In this document: one piece after another, positions 1 to 13,300 of the stretch | How the letters are laid out: every line of letters begins with the position of its first letter | How positions within the stretch are numbered: the stretch's first letter is position 1 | From: Sipunculus nudus | Lineage: Eukaryota > Annelida > Sipuncula > Golfingiida > Sipunculidae | Length of the DNA: 64,000 bases | Direction of reading: 5' to 3' | Assembly (NCBI GenBank): GCA_026874595.1 | Contig: CM049306.1 | Coordinates: 18,841,019-18,905,018, forward strand | The notes under the pieces: generated by a model | What the model was told of the DNA's origin: nothing | Database searches by the model: none | What the model saw: the letters and a program-made list of their open reading frames with translations, nothing else | Translations under genes and position numbers: made by a program

Positions 1-1005
1 CAACTGGGACAAAACGTGAACTTGATCTGTAACTGGTCATTATCTGCCAACACACCAAAAATCAGGCCAATATCTGCAGGTATTGTGAAGAAAAGTCTGT
101 ACAAGTGTATTTGTCATGAAAATTTATGTTTTACATGAAATTTTCTATGTTCAGGAGCCGTAAAACAGTCAAAAGTAGGTCAACAGGACGAAATGCGAAC
201 TCAATCTGTAACTGGTCAATATCTGGCCACACACCAAAAATCAGGCCAATATCTGCAGGCATTGCGAAAAAAAGTCCGTACATGTGTATTTGTCATGATA
301 TTTCATATTTTTCATGTAATTTTCTATGTTCAGGAGCCGTAAAACGGTCAAAAGTAGGTCAACCAGAATGAAATGCGAACTTGATCTGTAACAGGTCTAT
401 ATCTGCCCACACACCAAAAATCAGGCCAATATCTGCAGGCATTGCGAAAAAAAGTCCGTACATGTGTATCTGTCATGAATATTTCTATTTTTCATGAAAT
501 TTTCTATGTTTGTACAACGGTCAAAAGTAGGTCAACCGGGACGAAACGCGAACTTGATCTGTAACTGGTCTATATTTGCCCACACACCAAAAATCAGGCC
601 AATATCTGCAGGCATTGCGAAAAAAAGTCCGTACATGTGTATCTGTCATGAATATTTCTATTTTTCCATGAAATTTTCTAAGTTTAGGAGCCGTAAAACG
701 GTCAAAAGTAGGTCAACCGGGACGAAACGCGAACTTAATCTGTAACTGGTCTATATCTGCTCACACACCAAAAATCAGGCCAATATCTGCAGGCATTGCG
801 AAAAAAAGTCCGTACATGTGTATCTGTCATGAATATTTCTATTTTTCATGAAATTTTCTAAGTTTAGGAGCTGTAAAACGGTCAAAAGTAGGTCAACCGG
901 GACGAAACGCAAACTCGATCTGTAACTGGTCTATATCTGCCCACACACCAAAAATTAGGCCAATATCTGCAGGCATTGCGAAAAAAAGTCCGTACAACTG
1001 TTTGA
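1..1005. repeat. Satellite D, ~180-bp tandem repeat (about 5.5 copies)
   Basis: The motif caggccaatatctgcag recurs at about 62, 242, 422, 596, 778 and 956, giving units of 174-182 bp. Each unit also carries ggtcaaccgggacgaaacgc. Units differ by a few per cent. The array enters from the left edge. ORFs here are repeat artefacts. Confidence 0.95.
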
Positions 1006-1008
1006 TTT

Positions 1009-1117
1009 CGGAATGACGGAAGGACGGAATGACAGAATGACGGAATGACAGAATGACGGAATGACGGACATGGCTAAAACTATATGCCCCGGCCACTTTG
1101 TGGCGGGGGCATAAAAA
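1009..1117. repeat. GAATGACGG microsatellite and terminal hairpin of satellite D
   Basis: About 60 bp of (gaatgacgg)n variants is followed by a GC-rich hairpin (tatgcccc-ggccac-tttg-tggc-gggggcata, about 1082-1114). Array, microsatellite and hairpin in this order looks like the 3' end of a Helitron2-like non-autonomous element. Confidence 0.7.
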
Positions 1118-1562
1118 GTCTCTAGCTTCAATAATATTTATGTTAAGTGAGTAAATATATTCCTGATTTTTTACAAGGTGCATTATGTTCAGGCCAATAA
1201 CTTCAACAAATGATGCATTACTGACCTAATTTTTGGTATGTATCTAGGAAATGTTTGGAAGAATATGCATACTAAATATGATCAAAAACAGACCAGTGTT
1301 TTGATATTAGGCAATCTTGAAGTGAAACAAGGGGTTTTTAATGGAAAAATAGAAGTTTTTTGTTAAAATATCAATTGAACAAAGTCCTAGTGACCCAATT
1401 TCATTTATGGTTGGAGATTTGGAGGACATCTAACTGTATGTAAAATTTTGGATTCATAGGTCCACAGCATAACCTGTTAACAGACAGAAGGATGGATGGA
1501 GGACGGACAAAGGACTACTATAAGATGTCAGATGACTTATAGTCAGTTGAGCTAAAAACCTG
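1118..1562 (+). mobile_element. Family C hairpin-ended element, 3' remnant
   Basis: Matches the family C copies at 48.8 and 59.6 kb: tctctagcttca..., then tgcattatgtt, a GGACGG-type tract, and a final hairpin cagatgacttatagtcagttgagct. Satellite D interrupts it on the left. Confidence 0.75.
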
Positions 1563-1654
1563 AATGATACACTCAACTTTAATTTTTCTGGGAATACAAC
1601 AAAATACATATAAATAGTAAGTGGGCCCTGACTGTAACAATAACAGATATAGCA

Positions 1655-2392
1655 AGAGCACCGCAAAACGAGCATAATACATCGCCTTATGGCTCTGACC
1701 TCTGACCTCACTAAATAAATATGCATGAATTTAAATCAGGAGATTTATAGTATTATTTAACATTATCATTAGTTTCATAAAAATCCATACCATTTTTTGT
1801 AAGTCCCTACGTCACCAAGGTCTTGTGACTTCTGACTTAATTAGATTTTGCTGCGACACCAAAAAGTAGCCTTTTGACCCCTGACTTCATTAAATTAATA
1901 ATCTATAAGTAGTTATGGTGAGTTTCATTAAAATGCTTCAAAGCCCTGGTAAGTTACTGCGGCGACACTTAGTTAAGAGATTGATGCAAGGCGACACCAC
2001 AATGTAGCCTGGTGACCTCTGACCTCATATATGCGTGAGTTGTGCCTAGAATTTAATTCAGGTGAGAAACTGTATTGGTTAATATTTATAATGAGTGTCA
2101 TATCTATAATAAGTTATTGTAGCAACACCACAAGGTAGCCTCATGATTTCAGACCTAATTAAATATGCAAGGATTTTGCCTATAATCAAACTAAGGGGAA
2201 ATAATCTATTGGTTAGAAGTTATGGTGAGTTTCATGAAAAAACATCAAATCACTTGTACGTTATCACAGCTACACTAAAAGATAATGTATTGACAGACAG
2301 ATCACAAGACCATGGATTTACCATAGATGGGCATATTATAATAAGGATGGAAGGCATTGATGTTAGAATATTTAATCACTGCAGGTGACAGT
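1655..2392 (+). repeat. Family E repeat, ~140-bp tandem core
   Basis: Begins caagagcaccgcaaaa, as at 18178, followed by units containing tgacctctgacctcattaaatatg and gagtttcatgaaaat. About four degenerate units. Likely a mobile non-autonomous element; termini not established. Confidence 0.65.
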
Positions 2393-3660
2393 GACAGAGG
2401 ACTGCTTTGTGTTGAGTCTTATAATGAGCCACTGAATTTACCATACTCAGCATTATTTAAGTAGACTTTTTACATTTGACTGAAGTAAACTGTTATTCAA
2501 GAACAAAATAGATGTACCAGATGATTTGTCAACTGACAGAGGAGCAAAGAGGAATGTTCTTTTATTACATATTTTCTAAAATGCAAAGCTGATTTATGTA
2601 TACTCCATAAAAAGTACTTAAATCTTAACAATAGACTCGTTTCTATAATATTTATGCAGGGGTATGTTCTGCAGTGTCTACATACATTGGCAACAATGTC
2701 AACAAGGTCAGCCAGTACCAAGCTGGTTTTATGTCATTATAACAGACTTTTCTAAACATTCTGTGTACTGAATAGGATTTTTTGCTGAGAAATCAAGTTT
2801 TCCCATGAGTCCTATTACTATTTTAACTTTCCCTGCTCTGGTGGGAAACTTTCTTTATGTGAGCTGCAGTCCTTGTAGACTTTGTCTTTTAAACTAGAAA
2901 TCTTCATTTTAAGGAATGCAAGCCTCCATAATGAGGTGGTGTCCAAAATGTGGGACCCTCCAAAAATCATGTTTGCGTTCACTTATTCCACTCTTATTCC
3001 CAGGTTTAACGGACCTTTTCTAAGAGCATGCGCACTGCATTTAACTGTCGTTTGCTGGGTTTGGGTCCTTTAAGCCAGCATCGCAGATCTTTCAAATGAA
3101 AGCAGATACATGCAACAGATGCCAACAGCAACCCAATCTCTAATGATAGGACAGGATTCTTTTGCTTTTATCATTTAAGATTTAGCAATTTGTCTCTTTT
3201 TCACTGAATAAGCTGTGATATCCACGTTTTTCTAACCTATTTTTATAAAAGCTCCAAGGCATTCTTTTAACTTATAAATGTCAGATATATGATTGGGCCC
3301 TTTTAAATTCTGAAAAGTAAGCTGCAATGAAAGAAAAAGCAAAGAATGAAATAGGAATGGAACATTTTCCTTTCTGTACCAGGCCTTAAGTCCCTGTTTC
3401 TTGTTAGTGCCTTGCTATTGAAATTTCAGCAGCTCCAAACTGGGTTACAAAACTTTATATGTGAGGCACAACATTACACCATTTAACTGCCCAAGCAGAA
3501 AAAATTCTAACTATAAGGACTGTATATAAAAAAAAAATATTATTGATTTGTTGAAGGGGTTATAGTTTATAATATAAAAGAAAGAGTTTTCAAGCATAAA
3601 ATCTCTGCCTGGAAAATATTAAATTTCATGACCATAGGGTCCATCAACATCATGTAATCC
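2393..3660. other. No gene recognised
   Basis: AT-rich sequence with only short chance ORFs. No exon of the HDAC6 zinc-finger type (Cys/His spacing with NWVC) was found on the minus strand. The gattgggccc stretch near 3290 resembles one near 38836, perhaps a dispersed repeat. Confidence 0.5.
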
Positions 3661-5047
3661 CCGCCCCCCCCCCCCCCCCATTCCCTCCCTGTGAATGGTG
3701 GTTTTGTTAGTAAACAGACCGCCGAGAGCCTCAGGTCTGGCCTGAGAGCAAGAACACCAACCGCCGGTCCGGGACCAGGACAGGGTCAGCTGCTGTAATA
3801 GAAACAGGAGAGCCGGAGACCGGCTGGAAACAGGAACAGGAGTCGAACCCGGATGCTCCGGAACAACAGGAGACGCTGAAAAGGTGAAACAGGGTGCCGG
3901 TCGGAACGGGAACCGGAACCAGGAACAGCAGTGAACCCGGACGCACAGGAACAGCAGGGGAAATTGAAAAGTGGAAACAGGGAGACGGTCGGATGGAGAA
4001 CTGTAACGGCCTGAACCAGGAACAGGAGCCGAACCCAGAAGTACTGGAACAAGAGGGGACGCTGAAAAGAAGAAGCAAAGAGCCGGCTAGACCGGGTGAT
4101 CGGAACATCCCGGAACGTAAAGCCGGCGAGGAGCCGGAGGCCACAGAGCTCTTCTGGAATGAAAAAGGGACGGACGTAGATGAATCGTCTAAGCCCGACA
4201 TGTTAATAAAAACAGTTAAACGGAGTAAACTGGGGACCTGTTCGGGTGACCAACGTCACTCGAAGTCCACTGTTTACAGGATAAGGTAATAAGGATTATA
4301 CGGCGGAACAATAGGTGACCGCAAGTCATATGGGTGCGGTAACCGAGGAAGGTACATCCCCCCCCCCCCCCCCCACCACACAAGGACACCGAGGACAACC
4401 GGTGAAATAGGTTAAGTCCGAGAACAATGGAACAAAGACCATTGATGAATGAGCAAGCTTGACATGGAGAAAACGGGTCCGTGGAACCATAACAAGCGGG
4501 AATTGGGAGTAAAAGGAACACAGCGGGGTGAGTCCCAAAAGGAATAAGAGACACAGGTGGGGGAATAAGTGGGACTCTCAGTGGCGGGGAGGGGAAAAGA
4601 ATCACAACTCACAGTTCAGTTGGCAAACCCCCCCATTCCCCTCCCTGTGAATGGTGGTTTTGTTAGTAAACGGATGTGAGCTTTTCTGTATTAATAAGAA
4701 TATTCTCTGTTAGTATTCACACGCCAGAAGCTCCACTTACAAAATTTTCCCTGAGTAGGCCTATCATCGCCCACTTTCGCCTCATTCTCGGTATCTAGGT
4801 CATGCCTCGCTTTGGTAGAGCCACATTATTCTAGGGCGAAGTAGGAAGTATCAGGGGAGGGACAGATGATTGTAATACAGAAAAGCTCACATCCGTTTAC
4901 TAACAAAACCACCATTCACGGGAAGGGGAATGGGGGGTTTTATTACGTAAACATCAATGTGAGCGTTTTCTGTATTAATGAGAAGAAACAGATAAACCAT
5001 AGGGAGGGAGATACTGACCTGGAACGACGAGGATGAAGAAAATACGG

Positions 5048-5925
5048 TCAGCAAGTAGTAGAAACCACATCAGAAGACGACGTCTGCAGGCAGATAGCGG
5101 GCCGAACGTGAGCAGACGTCGAGGAAGATGTGGGAGACGTTGACGATAGTGCCTGCGGCAACCACGAGACCCATGGCATAAAGGCCGGAGTCTTGCAGGC
5201 GAACGTCCTTGAGGTAAAATTGAGTAAACGTGGAAGGGGACTTCCAGATACCCATTTTGACCATTGCGGCAAGAGATACGCCCGAAAGGTGAGCGAAGGA
5301 TGAGGCAATAGCCCTGACCTCATGAGCCGTGACAAGGCCCAGACGGGGCAATTCGTTGCGCCGAACCGGTACCGGCCGTTAGGCAGGGCAGGAACGTGCC
5401 ATGAAATCACGGGTCATCGTAAGACTGCGATTTACAATAAAAGTCCTGAGGAAAGTGAAAGTCCGCGGATAAACCGTCAGCCGCAATTTGAGAAAATTTA
5501 GGATCGGCCATGAGAGCATGAAGCTCAGCTCAACGGCCAGCAGTGGCGAGCGCCAGGAGGAAGGCCGTCTTACGCGACAGATGGAGCAGGTGCGCGGAGC
5601 GGAGCGGCTCATAAGGAGCGTCGCAGAGGAGTCGGAGTACCACGTCAAGGCACCAAGAAGGAACTACGTACCGCGGGCGGGAGGACAAGCGGACCCCCTG
5701 GAGAAAATCGGAAACGACGGGATGACGGAGAACCGAATCCCTACGGAGGGGGCGAAGCACGGAAAGAAGAGCCGCCCGATAGCTGCGAATAGTGGGGAAG
5801 GATAAACGTTTATCCTGTAATAAATGCAGGAGGAAATCAAGGAGCGACTGGACCGGCGGATCCAGTGGATCTACATGACGCTCCTTGGCCCATCGAGAGA
5901 AGATGAGCCATCGGGAGTCATACAC
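5048..5925 (-). pseudogene. DIRS tyrosine recombinase, broken
   Basis: Fragments in several frames encode the N-terminal SAM-like part (LLDFLLHLLQDKRLSFPTIR), the catalytic-Arg region (LALATAGR) and the C-terminal HEVRAIASS...[12 protein letters not shown] with the HxxR and Tyr box. A deletion and frameshifts separate them. It retains ~110 bp (about 5860-5985) that the longer copy at 53.4 kb lacks. Confidence 0.8.
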
Positions 5926-5940
5926 ACGGTCGGAAGATCA

Positions 5941-6693
5941 TCAACGGGGAGCCGCTGCAAGAGCCGCATCCGGTGTTGAAAACCCCTGATCTTTGAGCGA
6001 TCGGACGACAGTAAGAAAGCGCTCAGAGGGTACGACCGAGCAGGGCGAGGACGGAGCGGCAGATCGACCGACAGCGGCAGTAGAATGGGTGGACAGACGA
6101 GAAACGAACGACATCGAGGAAACCACGGAGCCGCTGGATGAAACGGGACGATCAGGAGGAGATCCGTGAGAGGTGCCGCCGAGAGACGCAGGAGTAACCG
6201 CGGGATCAGGGCCGGGGCCGGGAACCCGTACAAGAACCGGCCGGTCCAGGCGGACGGGGGCGTGTCCAGTAGAAGGACGCGAGGGCGACGCAGCCGTGGA
6301 CTGGACGGAACGAGGGGCGGAGGGTTTGGGAATTCGAACAGGGCGAAATCCGGAGTCCCCCCAAGCGCCGAAGATCCCCCGGAGAACCGGCGGAGGGAGA
6401 GAAACGGCGGTAAGGGTACCGAGGCGATCCCGGGAAAGGGAGTCGGCGAGGACGTTCACGGCGCGGCGGACATGACGAGCCTGAAGTGTAAAACCGAGAG
6501 GGATACACAGATCGAACAGGCGATAAGTTTCCCGCAGAAGCGAGGGTGACCCAATGCCGCCCTGCCTGTTGATACATGCAAGAACCGTCGTGTTGTCTGT
6601 CATGACTAGAACATGACTGTCGAGGAAGCGCGGAGCATGGGAAAACCAACAGCGGACAGACGGGAGTAGCCCGTCGACACGTCCGTCTAGCAC
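5941..6693 (-). pseudogene. DIRS RNase H segment fused to 5' gag-leader sequence
   Basis: A 250-codon frame contains VMTDNTTVLACINRQGG and NVLADSLSRDRLG, typical of the DIRS RNase H. Its first ~20 codons (MLDGRVDGLLPSVRCWFSHA) are the 5' leader frame of the longer copy, joined by the deletion. Confidence 0.8.
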
Positions 6694-7301
6694 AAACGCC
6701 AGAAGAAAAATGTGGCTATACCAAAGCGAGGCATGACCTAGATACCGAGAATGAGGCGGAAGTGGGCGATGATAGGCCTACTCAGGGAAAATTTTGTAAG
6801 TGGAGCTTCTGGCGTGTGAATACTAACAGAGAATATTCTCATTAATACAGAAAACGCTCACATCGATGTTTACGTAATAAAACCCGACTGTACAAACCAA
6901 AACAGTGGACGAATCGCGCAGAGCATGATTACATGTCCATCATGGCCGACGCCAGAAGAAAAAGTGATTATTGGAAACGAAAGTGTGACCTAGGTACACG
7001 GGAGTGAGGCGGGATGGGCGATAATGGGCCCAATAAGGGAAAATTTTTCAGTTGGCTTACTCTGGCATATAAACTTTAACAGAGAAAATTCTCATTAATA
7101 CAGAAACAGCTCACAATTATGTTTACGTTATAAAACATTACTGCAATAAATGCCAACTACTGTTAGTAAAAGAATGTGGTGGATAAACTTTAAATTTTAA
7201 ACAAATATTATGATTCATCTCCACATTCTTCGCAAGATTTGAAAGAAACTGATAAAGAAATATATGTCGTTACTGTAATAAGTAATGGAAACCGCACTCA
7301 C

Positions 7302-7398
7302 TCTGTCTGCGGGAAAACAGGAGCGAACTGAACCTCTTTTAAAAGTGGACCTTCTTCCTCCTCCGTCGCCAGCTCAGGTTCTTCTTTGAACAGCTGGG
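7302..7398 (-). CDS. HDAC6: HDAC6 coding exon 30 (acidic linker)
   Basis: 97 nt: (A)[19 protein letters not shown] then [13 protein letters not shown]. Acceptor catcacag, donor gtgagt at 7296-7301. Phase joins exon 29 exactly, which supports it; no homology recognised. The next exon was not found in the remaining 7.3 kb. Confidence 0.7.
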
Positions 7399-10300
7399 CT
7401 GTGATGTAAACATAATTTTAATCCTCTACAGTAACTCAAAGATACTCTGTATTACTTTCAAACAACTACTCTTGGCACAATTTTAACTGGAAAGCACTCA
7501 GCTTGTCAGCAGCTTGTATGGCCACAAGACATTATTATGTCTTCCATGATGCCACTATCTTCCATAATGCTGATATCATCACGCTGATCAAATAACAAAA
7601 TTTACTCACTGTAGTTCATGAATGTTTAAAGTACCTTCATTGTCCACAGAATATTTCAAACGGCTCTTCACTGATTTCAATAAAAGTTTGAGGAATGATA
7701 GGCCATTGTGTAAGGAGAAAGTGTTCAAATTTTGGGATAGATTGGTTAATATGTGGGGATATTGTACAGAAAAGCAAATGAGACAGCAGGCAAAATGCAG
7801 TGAATTTGGAAAGATACCGGTACCAATCCAAATCAACATGTTAATCACACCTATTTGTCCAAATATTAAAAATATTCTTCCTTTAACCATGTCCAAATTC
7901 ATACAGAACTTTCAAACATATGACTCACACACGGACACAAACCCAGCCAAGCATGACCCTGCTTGCCAAGGTTATTAAACAAAAATTATTTATTCATAAA
8001 TAGCTTCTATGAAATATATAAACATAAAATTACATAAAAATTCTATCAAATAAATTTTCAAGCATACTAAAATTAAAAATGCCAAAACTGAGTGTTGTCA
8101 TACAAAAAGAAAACATTTGCAAGGATTTACATATTCCTTTGCTTTTCCTATTACACTGATCATTAAATACCATATCCTTTAGTTATAAAGTCACTTCAGT
8201 GAGTGAACCTCTGTAACAATGTTATCTGACCATGTAACTTGGTCTATGATTGAACACTGCACCTTCAGCCACCAACTTTGCACATCAGATAGTGCCTTGT
8301 TTCTACATCCTTCTATGCTGGATAGCAATTGATATGAGTGAATGTATCAACTAAGAAATTCTGCAGTTTACCTCTGAATTTTAGACAGGACCAGTATTTC
8401 TTCTGAGTATCCAGCACAGTTTTTATGCACTCTACTCCATATCTATAAAGAAAACAAAAAATTTTAAAGGCATGGGGAACAAATATATATATATATATAT
8501 ATATATTATAAATATAATTTAATTATCAGCCAATGATTCTTGGATTGTTTTCATCCTGCTGCTGTGACAAAGAAACACAAGATCTGGGTGCGGCTGTAAC
8601 AACTTGCATATACCTCATATTTTTTTATAACACATTCTCCATTCTACTACCCTGTCCATTTTCTTTTTCAAAAATTTATAGTTAACCCATAGTTTATAGT
8701 TAATCTCATATAGGTTCTTGTTACAGTCACCAATGATAATAATAATGTACTTCATTATAGAGTTTAAACCCATTCACAATTACTCATGCACTTCACCATA
8801 AAATTCATATTAATACATGCTTTATAATATTAAAATAATTCAATCACTGAACCTTCAAAATACTGTTAAGAACATAAAATATACTTACATTTAGCAATAA
8901 AAAGCTCTCTTAAAAAGAAATGTTTTAACATTCTTTTAAAAACATTCATGTTGATCTGTGATCTTAAATACTGAAGCAGCTCATTCCAAAGCACAGGTCA
9001 TTAATGACAAAAACGCTTGTTCCCCGTAATACTTCAATCATGTTTTTGATTCTACCAATGTAGTACTTGTCAGAGCCATCAATAATTATACAGGTACTTG
9101 CCAGAGCCATTGATTATCATATTTATTTTTCCCAGTGCCATCAATAATCATCTCAGTCCATTGCAGTGATAAATGTACTAAGGTTCTACTAAGGATACCT
9201 GTTACAGCAGAGAGGATCCATCAGTGGACACTGGTCACCCAGGAGAATGGATGTGCACAGAGCCATGCTCTCAGATATGGAACGCAGGTTGTATCCTCCC
9301 TGAAACAGCAAACAGTTCAAAGCACCAGTCAAAATTAGTTTTGAAGTGATTTACATGATAGTGCAATGTCAATTACATAAAGAGTGTGGCTTTTGACTGT
9401 TCAATCAGACTTTACCTATTACAACCTTTGTTGTACACAAATGTGTCAACTATAATGACATATTTTTATGCTGCAAAGTATTGAAGACCCTAAAATACTG
9501 AAAAGTAATTAAATTTAAAGCATGACAATTCAATAATTTTCTTTTATTACACATTGGTGAAGGTGCATGTTTATTTTGGGTAATAATGTCCTACACTCAA
9601 TAATGGAACATTTTGATACTTTGTGCTTGAATTACTTAGGTGTCTGTAGCTGGTAATATTATAGCCGTGACAACCCAACTCAGTAGGCAATCAGATAATT
9701 GGGCTGGTAAGCCTACTTGAGTCGTGATACAAGTAATATCGGGGAACGTATCGCAGTGGTCTTGCATCAGGTTGCATTCATATTGTGGTATACAGCCCAT
9801 AATCTCAATATTATGCTAAGAATGATGAATCAACACAATAGTATACAAGTGAGCTCGCAACCCAAACTGAAACACAGTCTCCATAGACACAGGTCATTTC
9901 CTGTATTGCCTGTGAGCTGCCTGCGTCCTGTAACCCATGCAAGCCATGCTTGTGTTCATTACTGGCAGAGGGTGAGGATGCAAATTACAGAGGTTACCTA
10001 AAATATATGTAAACCTCCGTGGACTTGTACATATTTGACACATAATAACTATCCCGATGTGTTGAACTGACAAATGGTTTGAGAAATGGTCAAAAAATGG
10101 CACTCAGCACGGATAAAACCTCTGCCAAGGCAACACATTGTAAAGTGTTACATTCCCTATCCTTATCTGTATCAAACTAATGTGGTCTTCTCTGGCCCAT
10201 GTCACATTCCTTCACTGTAATTGTGGAGACAAATTCAGTCAATTTTGTGTAACCCTGCTAACAAACTAACCAATAAACCATCACACACAGATGAACACTG

Positions 10301-13300
10301 GTAATGTAAAATTGCTTCATGTCAGTGGCAAATGTCTAACTTTATACTCTATACTGAACACAGAATCATTATATATCTACAATTTTACCTCCAGTGATAA
10401 TATCAGCTTCCCATTGGCCAGACCAAGCAGCATCTGTGTCATGTGAGCATACCCTTCAGGAGTAATATTGTATCTACCCTGTACCACAAAATGCAAAACA
10501 AAGAAATATTAAATATAATGCTACAAAAATATACCAAATACAAACTTAATTTGTTATTGGCCAAAATACAATAAAGAAGTTTTATAAGGCAAAAATGGAT
10601 TAATGATACCTTCTCTCTGTGCAAATTACCTTACAGTAACATGTTATAAACATGACTGAACATTTTATTTGTTGAGCATTTTTTATTTGTATTTGAGTAT
10701 AGCACACAATTTCAAAGCACATAAATTAATCTACGACTGCTCCTGAGAGGGGTCAATGGCAGAGGTTTGAGAACACACCACAAAAATTAACTGCTCCATG
10801 GAATCACCGTTCCAATTTTTCATGAATCATTTCATGGGGGGGGGGGGGGTATAAATGAGCACCAAGTCCCCTGTAATATTGATGATAAATAAAGCTCTTG
10901 TTTGAACTGCTTCAAAGAAATCATTATACAGTGAAACCTGTCTAAAGTGGACAGTCAAGGGACTCAATCATTTTGTCCTTAATAGTGAGGTGTCCTTATT
11001 AGGCAGGTTGACCTTGGTTGATAACTCAGGGATTATAAATAAGACAACGAACAGCTGCAAGAACATATTTATTGTATTATATCATGTTTCATGTAGATGT
11101 ACAGCATATTCATGCACACATCATGCATTTAATAGTCATATACAAACTGTGATTATTTTTACTTATATCAAGTAGTAAACAATATGAGGAGAAAGGTCTA
11201 TGAAACTATCCGTAGAAACAACATTCATAAATTCTTCTGCAAGTGCACGTACGCTCTTTTTCATGGATTCACTCAGTCAAATAAGCTCGACTTTTCAGAT
11301 AGCTTAAGTTCCCGCCTGAAGTATGTGTGGTGCCACCTGGCGGTATTGTCTTAACTATCCTGTTCAGCTGTCCCAATGCAATAATATCAAAGATAACTAG
11401 ACATTTCTTGGCACCGCTGGTGCCATGGTATCGCCAGACAAATGATTGTCTGAGAATGAAATAATAATATCTGTTATATTTTGTTTCACATCATATTTTG
11501 TTCTTTGTAATAAATTGTTATATTGTCATAAAAATTGTCATTTGTTCCTTATCAATAGCATAAATTGTGGAAAAACAAGAAAATAGAGTAGGGGGTGCCA
11601 CCATGCAGTTCCCAGCAAATGACTCATCACATTACCCATATCTATCTATATGCATAATATGAAAGATATCTGCCAATTAGTTTCCAGCACATGACAACAC
11701 TATCCAACAACTTTTTTATTTTTATTTTATAATGCTGACAATACTGTCAAGTCCCATATAGGCAACATTCATGAGCCATTTTAAATAGTCTTCATCCAAA
11801 AGTCAAGACCACTCTCAGAGGAAAATGATCCAGTTGTGACTCTGTGGTACACCCAGTGCACTAATTCATTTATCACTGACCATCATATCTATTTATAGAA
11901 TCTGACCATGGCCCAGAACTGCTGATGTTTGGGCAAAACATGATGCAACACCATGTGCAGACCACTAGCTGAAGCAATCCCCCAGGTTCACTGGAGATTT
12001 TCATGATTGTTGGAGATTTTTACCATATATGGCAATATTTAAAGTCAAGTCCACTCTCATATGCAAGGTCAGGACCCAAATTTAAATATATCTCATCCCA
12101 TAATCCAAATCTATGTATATGCATAATATAAAAGAAATCTGTCCATTAGTTTTTGACTTATAATGCTCACAGTGCTGTCAAGTGGCCCTTTTTAAGATAT
12201 TCATGATTTTATGTTTTTCACCAAATATGGGAATATTCAAGGTCAAGGTCACTCTCATAGTCACGGTCATGACCCCAAATCAATAAACTGCATTCCAAAA
12301 TATCCAACATTTGAAAAAAAAAATTAAATAAAAAAAAAAAATAATTTAAATTAAATTAAATTTTAAAATTAAATTTAAAATTAAATATACCTCATTCCAT
12401 AAACCATATCTATATACATGCATAACATGAAAGAAATCTGTCCATTACTGTTTGACTTATAATGCTCACAGTATATACTGTCAAGTGGCAATGATGGGGT
12501 ATTCAAAGGCGCAAAAAACAAGAAAAGGACAACAGGTGGCACCACCTATCTTCTGCAAAAGACAAAACTATCCAAGATCTTCCGTCAACTTGATTTTTGG
12601 ACCAATCCATGCATCCCTTTTTAAGATATTCATGATTTTATGTGATTTTCACCATATATGGTAATATTCAAGGTCAAAGCCACTCTCAAAGGAAAGGTCA
12701 TGACCCCAATTTTAATATACATCATCCCATAACCCATACCTATGTACATGCATAATATTAAAGAAATCTGTCAATCAGTTTTTGACTTGTGATGCTAAAA
12801 GTACTGTCAAGTGGCAATGATGGGGTATTAAACGGCACAAAAACAAGAAAAGGATACTAGGTGGCACCACCAGTTTCCGGTATATGACATCACTATCCAA
12901 GATCTTTGTCCAACTTGATTTTTGGATAAATCCATGAAAGATTTCTGAAGATATTTAAGAATTTGTGTGATTTTCCCCAAAAATGGATCTATTCAAGGTC
13001 AAGGTCACTCTCCTAGTTGAGGTCATGACCCCATTTTAAATAGGCTTCGTCCTCTCACCTATATCTATAAATGTGTCAAGTTTGAAAAAGATCCTTGAAA
13101 TATAGTTATTGTGTCCAAAAGAAATCTCTGCGGCGGCGGCGGTGGCGCAACCGTGCCTAAACCATAGTATCTCCAGACTATGTCTGGCGATACAATGACA
13201 ACGTTGATAATGTGAAGATTGTAATGGCTACGAACCTGGGAACATTCGTTTTTTATAAGTGAATGTAGCTTTAGCCTTAAATAAACTTTCTTTAATGATG

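Larger units (their letters stand above)
4628..6883 (-). mobile_element. DIRS retrotransposon, deleted copy nested in another DIRS
   Basis: Closely resembles 51966-57425: same terminal arms, internal complementary region (4640-4990), recombinase and RNase H segments. One deletion joins RNase H directly to the 5' arm near 6635 (matching 54007 and 57177 of the longer copy), removing gag and RT. Another removes ~190 bp of the recombinase near 5335. Flanks share AAAC with the element end. Confidence 0.85.
3664..7136 (-). mobile_element. DIRS-type retrotransposon, internally deleted, interrupted by a second DIRS copy
   Basis: The left end (cattccctccctgtgaatgg, ending in ttagtaaac) is a DIRS terminal arm and the right end (6884-7136, ending ctcacaattatgtttacg...taaaac) is the opposite arm, the same subfamily as 40149-44691. 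Between them only a purine-rich, gag-like stretch (3717-4627) survives; RT, RNase H and recombinase are missing. The copy at 4628-6883 is inserted in it. Confidence 0.75.

Noticed and set aside
1-1000. CRISPR-like regular repeats
   Set aside because: Whole 180-bp units are repeated with no unique spacers, and the genome is eukaryotic.
2497-2721. Frame with VANVCRHCRTYPC as a possible zinc-finger exon
   Set aside because: Spacing does not match the UBP finger, and no coherent acceptor/donor with the phase required after exon 30.
3731-4201. 156-codon minus ORF rich in Pro/Ser
   Set aside because: Low-complexity translation of GC-rich DIRS remnant; overlapping open frames on both strands.
7622-7978. 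118-codon plus-strand ORF
   Set aside because: AT-rich, no domain recognised, lies in an HDAC6 intron; probably chance.
9894-10103. Minus frame containing [11 protein letters not shown] as the LEGGY-loop exon of domain 2
   Set aside because: Resemblance is weak; the true exon with [15 protein letters not shown] is at 9199-9299 with correct phase.
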